Assembly: GCF_013394385.1 (NCBI RefSeq) | Contig: NZ_AP022834.1 | Span: 806,001-870,000 of the forward strand | Direction: 5' to 3' | Length of the DNA: 64,000 nucleotides | Source: Kocuria sp. TGY1127_2 | GTDB lineage: Bacteria > Actinomycetota > Actinomycetes > Actinomycetales > Micrococcaceae | Shown: positions 19,399 through 29,876 of the stretch, one piece after another | How the letters are laid out: the number at the start of each line of letters is the position of its first letter | Position numbering within the stretch: the stretch's first letter is position 1 | Position numbers and translations under genes: made by a program | Notes under the pieces: generated by a model | The model's input: the letters and a program-made list of their open reading frames with translations, nothing else | Told to the model about the DNA's origin: nothing | Databases searched by the model: none

Positions 19399-19401
19399 TA
19401 C

Positions 19402-20442
19402 TCAGCCCCCGATCGCGCTCATACTGCGGTCGGGCTGGACGAATCCTGGTGTACCCAGTCCGACCTTGGTCTGACCGTGGGCTTTGGGTTTGGCCCACAT
19501 GGCCGCGCGCCAGATATCGGCTATCTGCTCGTCGCTTGACCCGTCTCGCAGAGCGGCCATCAAATCCGTCTCTTCGTGGGAGAACAAGCAACTGCGGATC
19601 TTGCCGTCCGCGGTAACTCTGGTACGGCTGCAGGCTTCGCAGAAGGGCTCGGTCACGGATGCGATGATCCCGACCTGGCCGAGAACGTCGGCCTTTTCCT
19701 CCGAACCCTGGGCCGCCAAGGGACGTACGTCCCATAATTCGGCCGGCGCGGAGCCGCGAGGCTCCGATTGCGGCCTCAGCTCGAAATCCTCGGAAATCCG
19801 TTCTCGAACTTCCCCTGCGGTGACCATGCCACTGCGAGTCCACTCGTGGTCGGCATCGAGAGGCATCTGTTCGATGAAACGAAGCTGGAAGCCGTGGCGA
19901 AGGGACCAATCGAGCAATTCCCCGGCCTGATCGTCGTTGACCCCACGCATGAGGACGGCGTTGATTTTGATGGGGTGTATTCCCGCCGCAGCCGCGGCTT
20001 CGAGCCCCCTGAGAACGTGAGGCAGGCGATCTCGCCGGGTGATCTTCGCGAAGGTTTCCGGACAGACCGTGTCCAAGGAAACGTTAATACGGTTCAGACC
20101 CGCGTCAACCAATTTGTCGATTTTCTTTTCCAAACCGATGCCGTTGGTCGTGATCGACATCGGCAGATCGGGATGAAGGCCGCGGAGATCACCGATGATG
20201 TTCGCCAGATCAGCCCTGACCAAGGGCTCCCCACCGGTGAAGCGCACCTCTCGAATACCCAGGAGTCTGACGCCGATGTCGGCAATCCGAACCGCCTCGG
20301 AGGCGCTCAGGAGTTCGTTCTTCCCCAGCCAATCGAGGCCTTCCGCGGGCATGCAATACGTACACCGCAGGTTGCATTTGTCGATGAGGGACAGCCGGAG
20401 ATCATTGGCCACACGTCCCCACTGGTCTTCCAAGAGTCCCAA
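19402..20442 (-). CDS. moaA: GTP 3',8-cyclase MoaA
   Basis: 346 residues. Radical SAM enzyme of the first Moco step. The SAM cluster motif CNLRCTYC is at ~24-31, followed by FTGGEPLVR. The second cluster cysteines are in FCEACSRTRVTADGKIRSCLF (~265-285), and the C-terminus ends IGG as required for activity in MoaA. First gene of the minus-strand Moco operon, 216 bases from divergent modA. This gap includes the palindrome GTTATAAC (20541-20548), whose role is unknown. Confidence 0.95.
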   Translation of the reverse strand: MGLLEDQWGRVANDLRLSLIDKCNLRCTYCMPAEGLDWLGKNELLSASEAVRIADIGVRLLGIREVRFTGGEPLVRADLANIIGDLRGLHPDLPMSITTNGIGLEKKIDKLVDAGLNRINVSLDTVCPETFAKITRRDRLPHVLRGLEAAAAAGIHPIKINAVLMRGVNDDQAGELLDWSLRHGFQLRFIEQMPLDADHEWTRSGMVTAGEVRERISEDFELRPQSEPRGSAPAELWDVRPLAAQGSEEKADVLGQVGIIASVTEPFCEACSRTRVTADGKIRSCLFSHEETDLMAALRDGSSDEQIADIWRAAMWAKPKAHGQTKVGLGTPGFVQPDRSMSAIGG

Positions 20443-20658
20443 TGCCGCCTCCTCGCGTAGAGCGTTCAGTTCCCACGGTACTCGTGATTGTCGGATTGCG
20501 GGAAACTCTCCGAACCTCCCGAATCATCCGTTGACTACGAGTTATAACGGAGGGACGCGGAGCTGGCTTCACGCCACAGACCGCCAACGGACCCTCGTGC
20601 TGCGGTACATTCGCTGTCAGGGCCATGGCCACGACGAGCACCCAATGGAGGACGAAGT

Positions 20659-21489
20659 ATGAAAGCCCACCGGAACACTGATGTCCAGAACTCGGCCCGT
20701 CTGCGGGGCCGTCGAGGCCGACTGATAGGAGCCATCGCGACGTCCGCGGTCGGCCTGATCCTCCTGACCGGGTGTGGAGGCCAATCCAATGATTCGAGCT
20801 CCGCCGACGACAAGACCATCAATGTCTTCGCGGCGGCCTCGCTGAACAAAGCGGGGGACGAATTGGCCTCAAAGTACAAGGAAAGCCATTCCGACACGGA
20901 TATCAAGTGGAATTACGCGGGTTCCTCGGCACTGGTGCAGCAGATTGACCAGGGAGCCTCCCCGGACATATTCGTCTCTGCAGACCAGCAGAACATGGAC
21001 AAGGCCCTTAAACTCGACGCCTTCAAGGATTCCCACGACACGTCCGTGATCGCGACTAATACACTGCAGTTGGTGACTGCGCCCGGCAACCCGGGCAATG
21101 TCCATTCTATTCAGGATGCCGCGGACAAACCCGTCGCAGTCTGTGCCGCCGAGGTACCGTGCGGGACCTTGGCCCAGCAAGCCCTGGATGCGGCGAGCGT
21201 CAAACTCGACAACGCGAGCCAAGAAGCCAATGTATCGGCCGTGTCGACCAAAGTCAGCCAGGGAGAAGTGGACGCCGGATTCGTGTACTCCACGGACGCG
21301 CTGAACATGCAGAAGAACAACGAGGACATCTCGACGATCGACCTCAAGGGAATTCAGAACAATCAGTACCCTGCGGCCCTGACGGATACCGGCAAGAAGA
21401 ACGGCGAGGCCAAAGACTTCTACAAGTGGCTCAAGAGCGATGACGCCAAACAGATCCTCGAGAAGTACGGCTTTGGCTCGGACGAATAA
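20659..21489 (+). CDS. modA: Molybdate-binding lipoprotein ModA
   Basis: 276 residues. Basic N-terminus, hydrophobic segment (~22-36) and lipobox LLTGC (Cys39), so it is a lipid-anchored binding protein. The mature part is ModA-like: INVFAAASLNKAGDELASKY, YAGSSALVQQIDQGASPDIFVSADQ, and GEVDAGFVYSTDA near the end. Delivers molybdate or tungstate to ModB. Heads the plus-strand operon modA-modB-moeA-moaC-mog-moaE. Confidence 0.92.
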   Translation: MKAHRNTDVQNSARLRGRRGRLIGAIATSAVGLILLTGCGGQSNDSSSADDKTINVFAAASLNKAGDELASKYKESHSDTDIKWNYAGSSALVQQIDQGASPDIFVSADQQNMDKALKLDAFKDSHDTSVIATNTLQLVTAPGNPGNVHSIQDAADKPVAVCAAEVPCGTLAQQALDAASVKLDNASQEANVSAVSTKVSQGEVDAGFVYSTDALNMQKNNEDISTIDLKGIQNNQYPAALTDTGKKNGEAKDFYKWLKSDDAKQILEKYGFGSDE

Positions 21490-22348
21490 TTCGAATTATG
21501 CGTTCCCGGCATGGATGTACGTCCCGGCCGGGATCGCACTGCTGTTGGTCCTGGGGCCGCTGGTCGGACTGATCGTCAAGATCCCGTGGTCGCGGGCGGG
21601 TCACCTCCTGACGGAGCCTTCCGCGATGGAAGCCCTCGAGCTATCGGTCACGACGGCCTGTGTCTCCACGGTGTGCTGCGTCGTCGTCGGAATTCCGTTG
21701 TCGCTGATGCTGACCCGCACCGGCCGGCCTCGAACCAATGAATCCGGCCGCATAGGGACGGCAGGACTCGCATCCGCATTCAGCGGCCCGATCGCCTTCA
21801 TCGTGTATGCGCCGTTGGTGCTCTCGCCCGTGGTTTCCGGCTTGGCCCTGATGTTCTTCTGGGGTCGCAACGGACTGTTCGGAAAGATACTCGCCGAAGC
21901 GGATGTGACCATCGCATTCACGTCGTGGGCCGTGATTCTGGCCCAGGTATTCGTGTCGATGCCGTTCTTCGTCTCGACGGCGGTGACGGCGCTCTCCGCG
22001 ATACCTCGCCGCTACGAGGAGATCGCGGCCACCGAGGGGGCAACGCGCGGTGAGATCATTCGCAAGGTCCTGCTGCCTCAGGCGGGGCCTGGACTTCTGA
22101 CCGCTGGTCTCCTGAGTTTCGCGCGGGCGCTCGGTGAGTTCGGGGCGACCATTACCTTCGCCGGAAATATCGAAGGAACGACCAGGACCATTCCGCTCAA
22201 CATAGAGATCGGTCTCAGTTCCAACGACGTCGACGCGGCACTCGGCAGCTGCATCATGCTACTGGCGCTGTACTTGTTGGTCGTGGGGTTGATGCTCCTC
22301 GCGAGATTCTTGGGAAAAGTTCGAAAGGCGGGGAACTCCTATGCATGA
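21440..22348 (+). CDS. modB: Molybdate ABC transporter permease ModB
   Basis: Up to 302 residues with about five transmembrane segments and the permease EAA loop (IPRRYEEIAATEGATRGEIIRKVLLPQAGPGLLTAG). FARALGEFGATITFAGNIEGTTRTIPLNI is the classic ModB ending. ATG 21440 would overlap modA by 50 bases with a weak ribosome site; TTG 21473 or ATG 21515 are alternatives, so the first ~25 residues are uncertain. No modC follows: the next gene is moeA, overlapping by 8 bases. Confidence 0.9.
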   Translation: MTPNRSSRSTALARTNNSNYAFPAWMYVPAGIALLLVLGPLVGLIVKIPWSRAGHLLTEPSAMEALELSVTTACVSTVCCVVVGIPLSLMLTRTGRPRTNESGRIGTAGLASAFSGPIAFIVYAPLVLSPVVSGLALMFFWGRNGLFGKILAEADVTIAFTSWAVILAQVFVSMPFFVSTAVTALSAIPRRYEEIAATEGATRGEIIRKVLLPQAGPGLLTAGLLSFARALGEFGATITFAGNIEGTTRTIPLNIEIGLSSNDVDAALGSCIMLLALYLLVVGLMLLARFLGKVRKAGNSYA

Positions 22349-23624
22349 CTCGGCACCGCGTTCACCGGGCGAGCACCTGACAGCTCTGACCCGGTTGGTT
22401 GCATCCCTCGGGGCGAGCCCACGGAGCGAAAATTTAGCTCTCGGTAAGGCATATGGGCGTATCCTCGCGGCTCCCGTCATTGCCTCGGAGGACTCGCCGC
22501 GGTTCGACAACTCCCAGATGGACGGCTACGCGCTCAGTGCCGAGGCGAACCGGTCACAGGATCGTACTTTCGTTGCCGGCCCCGTATTGCCCGCGGGGAC
22601 CGACCCCGCCCGCGACTATCCCAGAGGGTTGGATCGAGCCGACCTCGTCTGCCCGATCATGACCGGGTCCAAGCTGCCCAAGGGAACGGCCGCCGTCGTG
22701 CCGGTGGAAAAGTGTAATCCGACTGAATTCGTGGCCACCGGAGAACACCTGCAGGTTCCTGCCGTCCCGAACGGGCAGTTCCTCCGTATGGCCGGATCGG
22801 ACCTCGTTCGGGGAGAAACCCTCGTCCCGGCGGGCAAACCACTCAGCGCCCAGGCCATCGGGGTTCTGGCGAGCCAAGGTATCGCGACGGTCGAGGTATG
22901 GGCCCGGCCCCGGGTGATGATCTGTACTGGGGGAGAAGAAGTCTCCGCGGATTCGACGGCGCCGTTGGACAACGCCCAGATCCCGGATGCCAATGGTCCA
23001 ATGCTCGAGGCACTGTGCCAGGAGTACGGCCTGGAGGTCGCCGAGAAAATCGTGACCGGCGACGACGCCGACCAGCTGCGTACCCGCCTGACGGAAGCCG
23101 CCAGACGAGTTCAGCCTGATCTTATCGTGACTTCCGGAGGCATTAGCCACGGGAAATTCGAGGTCGTTCGACAGGTCCTGGAGTCGGAGGTCCACGCCTG
23201 GTTCGGACACGTCGCTCAGCAACCCGGCGGCCCCCAAGGCTATGCCGCGCTCGCCGGCGTCCCCGTCGTCGCGCTACCGGGAAATCCTGTGAGTACCCTC
23301 GTCTCCTTCCGACTCTTTGTCGCTCCTTTGGCCGCCCGTATGTGGGAGGCAGCGCTCGAACGGCACCCGGTCACTGCCTTCGTGTCCCAGGGACTTCGTG
23401 GTATTCAGGGAAAGACTCAGTTCAGACGTGGCCTCCTCAAAGCTCGCGACGACGCCACCTTCTGGGTCCAGGCCGTCGGGGGACCGGGCTCACATCTGCT
23501 TGCGCAATCCGTTGCCTCGAATTGCCTGATCGAAGTGCCGCCGAAAGCTGACTTGCCCCGCGGGTCCGCCGTACGAGTCCATCCGTTGACCCCGGCTCTG
23601 GAGCACCTTGAGGAGAATTCATGA
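22341..23624 (+). CDS. moeA2: Molybdopterin molybdenumtransferase MoeA (copy 2)
   Basis: 427 residues. [21 protein letters not shown] (~50-70), [57 protein letters not shown] (~260) and [17 protein letters not shown] (~310) span the normal MoeA domains including the MogA-like domain III. It diverges clearly from copy 1. Overlaps modB at its start and moaC at its end (ATGA), so it is translated with molybdate uptake. Confidence 0.92.
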   Translation: MHDSAPRSPGEHLTALTRLVASLGASPRSENLALGKAYGRILAAPVIASEDSPRFDNSQMDGYALSAEANRSQDRTFVAGPVLPAGTDPARDYPRGLDRADLVCPIMTGSKLPKGTAAVVPVEKCNPTEFVATGEHLQVPAVPNGQFLRMAGSDLVRGETLVPAGKPLSAQAIGVLASQGIATVEVWARPRVMICTGGEEVSADSTAPLDNAQIPDANGPMLEALCQEYGLEVAEKIVTGDDADQLRTRLTEAARRVQPDLIVTSGGISHGKFEVVRQVLESEVHAWFGHVAQQPGGPQGYAALAGVPVVALPGNPVSTLVSFRLFVAPLAARMWEAALERHPVTAFVSQGLRGIQGKTQFRRGLLKARDDATFWVQAVGGPGSHLLAQSVASNCLIEVPPKADLPRGSAVRVHPLTPALEHLEENS

Positions 23625-24112
23625 CAGAACATAACGACCAGTTGACCCACGTCCGCGACGACGGTTCGGCACATATGGTGGACGTGACCGGCAAGGAGGA
23701 GACGAGTCGGGAAGCCACCGCGGTCGGCACCGTCCGGACCCGCCCTGACGTCGTCGGACTCATGTATGCCGCGGATCTTCCCAAAGGCGACGCATTGCCC
23801 GTGGCACGAATAGCCGGAATCATGGGTGCCAAGAAGACCCCGGACCTCATTCCTTTGTGTCATCCCTTGCCTCTGGGCAAGATCACGGTGGATTTCGATC
23901 GTCTCGAGGGCGGCGTCCGGATCAAGGCGAGGGTCAAGACCCGCGGAGTGACAGGCGTCGAGATGGAGGCGCTGACCGCAGTCAGTACGGCCGCACTCGC
24001 GCTGTACGACATGATCAAAGCGGTTGACAAGCATGCCACGATCACCGACATGCGTGTACTGGCCAAGTCGGGCGGTAAATCCGGCTCCTGGTCCATCGAG
24101 GAGGACCGATGA
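23621..24112 (+). CDS. moaC: Cyclic pyranopterin monophosphate synthase MoaC
   Basis: 163 residues. Converts the MoaA product to cyclic pyranopterin monophosphate. Motifs: [37 protein letters not shown] (catalytic and binding residues), [32 protein letters not shown]. Overlaps moeA2 and mog by four bases on each side. Confidence 0.96.
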   Translation: MTEHNDQLTHVRDDGSAHMVDVTGKEETSREATAVGTVRTRPDVVGLMYAADLPKGDALPVARIAGIMGAKKTPDLIPLCHPLPLGKITVDFDRLEGGVRIKARVKTRGVTGVEMEALTAVSTAALALYDMIKAVDKHATITDMRVLAKSGGKSGSWSIEEDR

Positions 24113-24594
24113 CCGGACGGACGGCGCTGGTGCTCGTTGCCTCGACTCGGGCGGCGCGAGGAGTCTACGAGGACCACTCGGGCGTGAAATTGGTCGACTG
24201 GTTGCGCTCCGAGGGCTTTTCGAGTCCGGATCCGATGGTGGTCGAGGACGCGCACTTTGCGGAAGTCTTCGAGACGGCGGTTGCCAATGAGCGTGCGAGG
24301 CCACGGCTGATCATCACATCCGGGGGCACGGGTCTGAGCTCCGACGACCGAACGGTTGAGGCGGTCGCTCCGCACCTGGACTACGAAATCCCGGGCGTCA
24401 TGTATGCCTTGTGGCGCAAGGGGCTCGAGGCGACACCGACCGCGATCCTTTCGAGAGGCGTCGCGGGAGTGATCGGCCGCAGCTTTGTGGTGACCCTTCC
24501 CGGTTCCCCGGGCGGAGTCAAGGATGGAATCGCTGTTTTGGATGGAATCTACCGGCACGTTCTGGATCAATTGGAGGATCGTCATGACCACTGA
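24109..24594 (+). CDS. mog: Molybdopterin adenylyltransferase (MogA/MoaB family)
   Basis: 161 residues. The MogA fold: [19 protein letters not shown] at the start, [20 protein letters not shown] (~65-84; molybdopterin-binding TSGGTG), [27 protein letters not shown] near the end. Adenylylates molybdopterin before MoeA acts. Its 3' end overlaps the moaE start by 11 bases. Confidence 0.9.
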   Translation: MTGRTALVLVASTRAARGVYEDHSGVKLVDWLRSEGFSSPDPMVVEDAHFAEVFETAVANERARPRLIITSGGTGLSSDDRTVEAVAPHLDYEIPGVMYALWRKGLEATPTAILSRGVAGVIGRSFVVTLPGSPGGVKDGIAVLDGIYRHVLDQLEDRHDH

Positions 24595-25054
24595 ACATTC
24601 CAGGGACCCGGCGTACGTGGCCGAGCAAACCGGCGTCGTGGTCAGGGCCGATGTGATCGAGGAACCTCTCGAACCGCTGGCGGGCCAAGCACGGTCGGCG
24701 ACCCTGACCCGCGCCATGGGGGCCCTCGTGGTCTTTGACGGCGTCGTCCGGGACCACGACGAGGGACGTGGTGTCCATGGGCTGACCTATACAGCGCATC
24801 CGCAGGTCGGGGAGATGATGCGGGAGGTGGCCGCGAAGGTCTCCTCACGGAACCCCGAAGTCAGGCTGTGGGCAGTTCACCGGATCGGTCCCTTGGAAAT
24901 CGGCGAATCGGCTCTGACGATCATGGCGGCCGCGGCTCACCGCGGAACCGCCTTTCGGGCCTGCGAAGACATGGCAGATACGGTCAAAGCGGAAGTGCCG
25001 ATCTGGAAAGAACAGCTTTTGGACGACGGAACGGTCGACTGGGTAGGCCTGTAA
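24584..25054 (+). CDS. moaE: Molybdopterin synthase large subunit MoaE
   Basis: 156 residues from ATG 24584, preceded by GGAGG at 24572-24576; an earlier in-frame ATG at 24524 lies inside mog and is less likely. GALVVFDGVVRDHDEGRGVHGLTYTAHP, WAVHRIGPLEIGESALTIMAAAAHRGTAFRACEDMADTVKAEVPIWKEQ contain the conserved HRxG and catalytic KxxxPIWKxE signature. Works with MoaD to convert precursor Z to molybdopterin. Last gene of the operon. Confidence 0.95.
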   Translation: MTTEHSRDPAYVAEQTGVVVRADVIEEPLEPLAGQARSATLTRAMGALVVFDGVVRDHDEGRGVHGLTYTAHPQVGEMMREVAAKVSSRNPEVRLWAVHRIGPLEIGESALTIMAAAAHRGTAFRACEDMADTVKAEVPIWKEQLLDDGTVDWVGL

Positions 25055-25147
25055 GGCCAGGGCGTGCGTGAACTGGGTTACGGCGGGCATATCGGATCGT
25101 GCGATGGCCCGAAAAGCACGCCACAGTCCGATGCCGACCCTCGTCCC

Positions 25148-26590
25148 CTAGGGGTGGACCGTCGGGACTTCCTTGGTCAGGGGCTCTGCCACGTCTTCCA
25201 GCCCTTTGTTCTCGGCATCGACGCCGAGGAACCACGCGACCAAGCCCCCAGCCATCATGATTACCGCGCCCATGAGATAACCCCAGACCAAAGGCCCGCG
25301 GTGCTCGCCGGTGCCGATGAGAACACCGTAAATGAGTGGGGCGACCGCGCCGGCGACCTGCGCGATCGAGAAGAAGTAACTGATCGCCTGGCCACGAACT
25401 TCGATCGGGAAGATCTCCGAGACGGTCAGGTATGCGGCCGAGGCGCCGGCGCTCGCGAAGAAAAAGGCCACGCACCAGAAGATCGTATGAGTGATCGGTC
25501 CCAAGACGTTCATGGAGAACAAGATCGCGGAAGCAGCCAGTATCACCGCAGCGAGTCCATAGGTTCCGAAAATCATTTTGCGGCGCCCGATCGTGTCGAA
25601 AAGTCGCCCCAGCAGGATTGGCCCCAGGAGCGACCCGAGTGCGAACGGGATCATGTACTTGCCGGCCGCCGAGTGGCTCACCCCGTAGAAAGTCTCCAGC
25701 ACGATCGCATAGGTGAAGAAGATCGCGTTGTAGAGGAAGGACTGTGTCACCATCAAAGTGATACCCAGGACCGTGCGAGTCGGATATTGCTTGAGGAACA
25801 CGTGGGCGAGTGACTTCAACGGCAGCTTCTCTTCGGGCTTGATCCGCAAAGCCTTGCTCTCGTCGACCTCTGGGATCTCCCGACCGCGAGAGCGGACATC
25901 GTCCTCGATGCCATCCACAACCGATTCGGCTTGTTCACCGTGCCCGTGTGTCAGCATCCAGCGCGGGGATTCCGGGATGTGGCGACGTATCAAGATGAGG
26001 ATCAGTCCCAGCACCGGGCCGATGAAGAACCCTATGCGCCAGCCCCAGTCGATCGGGAAGAGGTTGGGATCCAGCAGGAAGATCGTCGCGATCGCCCCGA
26101 TCATCACACCGCCCCAGTAGGTCCCATTAACGATCAGGTCCACGCGACCTCGATATTTCGCCGGGATCAGTTCGTCGATAGTGGCATTGATCGCGCTGTA
26201 CTCGCCGCCGATGCCGGCGCCTGCCACGAACCGCCAGATATAGAGGAACCACGGGGCGAAGGAGAGTCCTGCAATGCCCGAACCGATCAGGTAGACCGCA
26301 AGCGTCAGGATGAAAAGCTTCTTCCGACCGATCCGATCGGTCAGAGCGCCGAAGAACAGCGAGCCCAGGACCTGACCCAAGAGGTAAGCAGTGGCCGCCC
26401 CGGTGATCTGGGTCGTGGACATGTTGAGGGTCTGCGCGAAGCCATTGGCCGCGACGATCTGGACTTCGAGACCGTCGAGAATCCATGCGGTTCCCAGACC
26501 AACGATCACCATGGTGTGGAATGTGCTCCACGGCAGGCGGTCCAGACGAGCTGGGATCAAGCTGGTAATTGACTTCATGGTGACAAACAT
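25148..26590 (-). CDS. Major facilitator superfamily transporter (sugar porter-like)
   Basis: 480 residues with ~12 predicted transmembrane helices and a central cytoplasmic loop (~210-270). Conserved MFS motifs: GALTDRIGRKKLF after helix 2 (~80-92), RFVAGAGIGGEYSA in helix 4, PESPRW before the central loop, and GRLFDTIGRRK after helix 8. VSEIFPIEVRGQAISYFFSIAQ resembles SV2/sugar-porter and aromatic-acid symporter members. Substrate unknown. Upstream, its promoter region faces the glycine riboswitch; there is no operon partner. Confidence 0.8.
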   Translation of the reverse strand: MFVTMKSITSLIPARLDRLPWSTFHTMVIVGLGTAWILDGLEVQIVAANGFAQTLNMSTTQITGAATAYLLGQVLGSLFFGALTDRIGRKKLFILTLAVYLIGSGIAGLSFAPWFLYIWRFVAGAGIGGEYSAINATIDELIPAKYRGRVDLIVNGTYWGGVMIGAIATIFLLDPNLFPIDWGWRIGFFIGPVLGLILILIRRHIPESPRWMLTHGHGEQAESVVDGIEDDVRSRGREIPEVDESKALRIKPEEKLPLKSLAHVFLKQYPTRTVLGITLMVTQSFLYNAIFFTYAIVLETFYGVSHSAAGKYMIPFALGSLLGPILLGRLFDTIGRRKMIFGTYGLAAVILAASAILFSMNVLGPITHTIFWCVAFFFASAGASAAYLTVSEIFPIEVRGQAISYFFSIAQVAGAVAPLIYGVLIGTGEHRGPLVWGYLMGAVIMMAGGLVAWFLGVDAENKGLEDVAEPLTKEVPTVHP

Positions 26591-26767
26591 AACGTTGCTA
26601 TCCAGATCCGGCTAGTGGACCACATCGTCACTGGGCCACGAGACGGCAGTCTTGCGAGAAAAAGGGCTTCTTCCCTTGTCAGAGCGCCACCTCGACGATG
26701 CCGGGGGCCGATGTTCGCCCGTGCCCGTGGGATGTGGCACACTTAAGGAAAATTGCCGCTCAAGCAC

Positions 26768-26950
26768 TGCGGGAGAGCCTCGGCTGGACCGGGCGCCGAA
26801 GGAGCAAACCCTCCCCGGGAAACTCTCAGGCCAATGAACCGTAGTGCCAGGCAACTCTGGAAAGGGGCTCCATGGTCCCGCCGAAGGGGCAAGGCCGCGT
26901 GAGATTCCGCGGCTGAAAACTCTCAGGTCAAGGCACAGAGCGGGGAGGAT
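26768..26950 (+). ncRNA. Tandem glycine riboswitch
   Basis: Two consecutive aptamers. The first (~26768-26863) carries GGGAGAGCC..., CCGAAGGAGCAAACCCTCCC and GAAACTCTCAGGCC. The second (~26864-26950) carries GGTCCCGCCGAAGGGGCAAG and GAAAACTCTCAGGTCAAGG. The paired 'GCCGAAGGgGCAA...AACTCTCAGG' cores are diagnostic of glycine aptamers. It ends ~25 bases before gcvP, where it should switch on glycine breakdown when glycine is abundant. Confidence 0.95.
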
Positions 26951-26974
26951 AGTTCCGCCGACCCCGGAGAGATC

Positions 26975-29848
26975 ATGTCCTTCCTCGATCGCCACCTTGG
27001 CCCCCGTACCGCAGACGTCACCTCGATGCTCGAGGAGCTCGGCTTCGAATCCCTGGACGCCCTGGCTGATGCCGCGGTTCCCGGTTCTATCCGTAAATCC
27101 GCATCACTCGAACTGCCCGGACTACCCGAAGCCCTGAGCGAGCACGAGGCCGCCGCACGCATCAGGTGCCTCGCCGACCGCAATCAGGTCAAGGTCCAAA
27201 TGATCGGTCAAGGGTATTCAGAGACCATCACCCCAGCCGTCCTTCGTCGCAATATCCTGGAAAATCCGGGTTGGTATACCTCGTACACCCCGTATCAGCC
27301 GGAAATCTCTCAAGGTCGCCTCGAGGCCTTGCTGAATTTCCAGAACGCGATCATGGACCTTACGGGGATGGACATCGCCAACGCCTCAATGCTGGACGAG
27401 TCCACGTCCGCAGCCGAAGCCGTGGTCATGATGCGCCGGGCCAACCGCAAGGTCAAGGCCGGCAAGGTCGTCGTAGATTCGCGGTTGCTGCCTCAGACTC
27501 TGCGAATTATCGAAGGCCGGGCGTCTACCCTCGGGATCGACATCGTCACGACCGACCTTTCGGAAGGGCTGCCGGACGGCGAACTGTGCGGGGTCCTCGC
27601 CGCGCAGATCGGTGCGGACGGGCAGATTATCGACAACACCGACCTCGTCGAGATGGCACACGAGCGCAATGCTCTGGTCACGATCGCGACGGACCCCCTC
27701 GCGCTCGCTCTACTCACGTCGCCGGGATCCCAGGGGGCCGATATCGCGATCGGCAGTTCCCAGCGTTTCGGAGTGCCTCTCTTCTTCGGCGGACCGCACG
27801 CTGCGTTCATCGCGATTCGCCGGGGGCTGGAGCGCTCGCTTCCCGGGCGGTTGGTCGGAGTCAGCACCGACGCAACCGGTCGTCCTGCGTATCGCTTGTC
27901 GCTGCAAACCCGCGAGCAGCACATCCGACGCGAGAAGGCGACGTCGAATATCTGTACAGCGCAGGCGCTGCTCGCAATCGTCGCCGGCGCATACGCGGTG
28001 TACCACGGTCCGGAAGGACTGCGTCGGATTGCGGAGGAAATCCACGACAAGGCCTCCTACCTCGCCGCGGGACTCGAAGCCGGAGGGATCGAGCTGGCTC
28101 ATCGGGTCTTCTTCGATACCGTGACGGCGATTGTTCCCGGCCGTGCGGATGACGTCGTGGCCTCCGCCTTGGACAAGGGCATAAACCTCCGCAGGGTCGA
28201 TGCCGATCGCGTAGGCATCAGCCTCGGAGAACCTCATACTTTTGAGCAGCTCGACGCGGTGCTGTCCGCGTTCGGCTCCGCTCCTTCGGATGCGCCGGGG
28301 GAGTTCGACCTGCCCGCTGAGTCGCTGCGCCAGGACGACTACCTGAGCCATCCCACTTTCCACAGTCACCGCAGTGAGACCTCAATGATGCGTTACCTTC
28401 GGGAGCTTTCCGACAAGGATCTCGCTCTGGACCGCACGATGATTCCCTTGGGCTCCTGCACCATGAAGCTCAACGCTGCTTCGGAGATGGAACCCATCTC
28501 ATGGCCCGAGTTTGCGAATATTCATCCGCTCGCGCCCAGAGACCAGGCTCAGGGCTGGCTCGAGCTGATCAAGAACCTCGAGGACTGGCTGACCGCCATT
28601 ACTGGGTACTCGGCCGTCTCGCTCCAGCCGAATGCCGGATCACAAGGTGAGTACGCGGGCCTTCAGGCAATCCGCGATTACCACCGTGACCGAGGAGAAT
28701 CCGGGCGCGATGTCGTGCTGATTCCGGCCTCGGCGCACGGTACCAACGCGGCCTCGGCCGTGATGGCGGGGCTGAAAGTCGTTTCGGTGGCCACTGCGGA
28801 AGACGGATCGATCCTTGTCGACGATGTGAAGGCCAAAATCGACAAATACGGACAGCAGCTCGCTGGCATCATGATCACCTACCCCTCGACCCACGGCGTC
28901 TTCGAGGAGACCGTGACCCAGGTTTGTGAGCTGGTCCACGATGCGGGCGGTCAAGTCTATGTCGACGGCGCGAACCTCAACGCCTTGGTGGGCCTCGCCG
29001 CTCCGGGCGAGTTCGGCGGCGACGTCTCTCATCTCAATTTGCACAAGACGTTCTGCATCCCGCACGGCGGGGGCGGCCCGGGAGTCGGGCCAGTCGCCGT
29101 GGCCTCACAACTGGCTCCGTATCTGCCGGGCGATGCCGCCGAGCTCGACGCTGAATCGGGCGCCGACTCGAAGCGGGTGGAGGCCGTTTCGCAGGCCTTC
29201 TTCGGTTCTGCGGGGGTTCTTCCGATCTCCTGGATGTACATTGCGATGACGGGCGGCGAGGGGCTTCGGCAAACGGCCGAGGTTGCGATCCTCAACGCGA
29301 ATTATCTGGCCAAACGCCTCAACGAATATTTCCCCGTGCTGTACACGGGTCCGTCCGGCTTGGTTGCCCACGAGTGCATCTTGGACCTCAGACCCATGAC
29401 GCAAGCTTCGGGGATCACCGCGGAGGACGTATGCAAGCGCCTCATCGACTACGGATTCCATGCTCCGACGCTGGCCTTCCCCGTGGCCGGGACGCTCATG
29501 GTCGAGCCCACCGAGTCCGAAGACCTCGAGGAACTTGAACGGTTCATCGAGGCAATGGCCCAAATCCACGCCGAAATGACCGAGGTGGCCGAGGGACAGG
29601 TTGACGCCGAGCAGTCGGTCTTGCGGTTGGCGCCGCATACGGCTGAGATGCTCTCGGCCGATGAGTGGGATCGGGAATATTCACGCTCGAAGGCCGGTTA
29701 CCCCGTGACGAGCTTGCGTCGCCACAAATACTGGGCACCGGTCGGCCGAATCGACGGTACAGCGGGCGACCGCAATTTCGTCTGCGAATGCCCTCCGATC
29801 GAGGCCTTCGACCTCGAAGCAACGAGTGCCGAATCCACCTCCGAGTAA
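26975..29848 (+). CDS. gcvP: Glycine dehydrogenase (decarboxylating), P protein
   Basis: 957 residues, the single-chain P protein. N-terminal half starts FLDRHLGPR, with [31 protein letters not shown] and [11 protein letters not shown]. The C-terminal half has [22 protein letters not shown] and the PLP lysine in [18 protein letters not shown] (~residues 687-704). Decarboxylates glycine and passes the aminomethyl group to lipoyl-GcvH. Controlled by the riboswitch just upstream; gcvT follows after 28 bases. Confidence 0.98.
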   Translation: MSFLDRHLGPRTADVTSMLEELGFESLDALADAAVPGSIRKSASLELPGLPEALSEHEAAARIRCLADRNQVKVQMIGQGYSETITPAVLRRNILENPGWYTSYTPYQPEISQGRLEALLNFQNAIMDLTGMDIANASMLDESTSAAEAVVMMRRANRKVKAGKVVVDSRLLPQTLRIIEGRASTLGIDIVTTDLSEGLPDGELCGVLAAQIGADGQIIDNTDLVEMAHERNALVTIATDPLALALLTSPGSQGADIAIGSSQRFGVPLFFGGPHAAFIAIRRGLERSLPGRLVGVSTDATGRPAYRLSLQTREQHIRREKATSNICTAQALLAIVAGAYAVYHGPEGLRRIAEEIHDKASYLAAGLEAGGIELAHRVFFDTVTAIVPGRADDVVASALDKGINLRRVDADRVGISLGEPHTFEQLDAVLSAFGSAPSDAPGEFDLPAESLRQDDYLSHPTFHSHRSETSMMRYLRELSDKDLALDRTMIPLGSCTMKLNAASEMEPISWPEFANIHPLAPRDQAQGWLELIKNLEDWLTAITGYSAVSLQPNAGSQGEYAGLQAIRDYHRDRGESGRDVVLIPASAHGTNAASAVMAGLKVVSVATAEDGSILVDDVKAKIDKYGQQLAGIMITYPSTHGVFEETVTQVCELVHDAGGQVYVDGANLNALVGLAAPGEFGGDVSHLNLHKTFCIPHGGGGPGVGPVAVASQLAPYLPGDAAELDAESGADSKRVEAVSQAFFGSAGVLPISWMYIAMTGGEGLRQTAEVAILNANYLAKRLNEYFPVLYTGPSGLVAHECILDLRPMTQASGITAEDVCKRLIDYGFHAPTLAFPVAGTLMVEPTESEDLEELERFIEAMAQIHAEMTEVAEGQVDAEQSVLRLAPHTAEMLSADEWDREYSRSKAGYPVTSLRRHKYWAPVGRIDGTAGDRNFVCECPPIEAFDLEATSAESTSE

Positions 29849-29876
29849 CCACTCCTGAAGAGAAACGAGCATTGCC

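Noticed and set aside
20530-20548. TTGACT close to TATAAC before modA
   Set aside because: The spacing is only about 6 bases, far too short for a promoter; only the palindrome GTTATAAC was noted.
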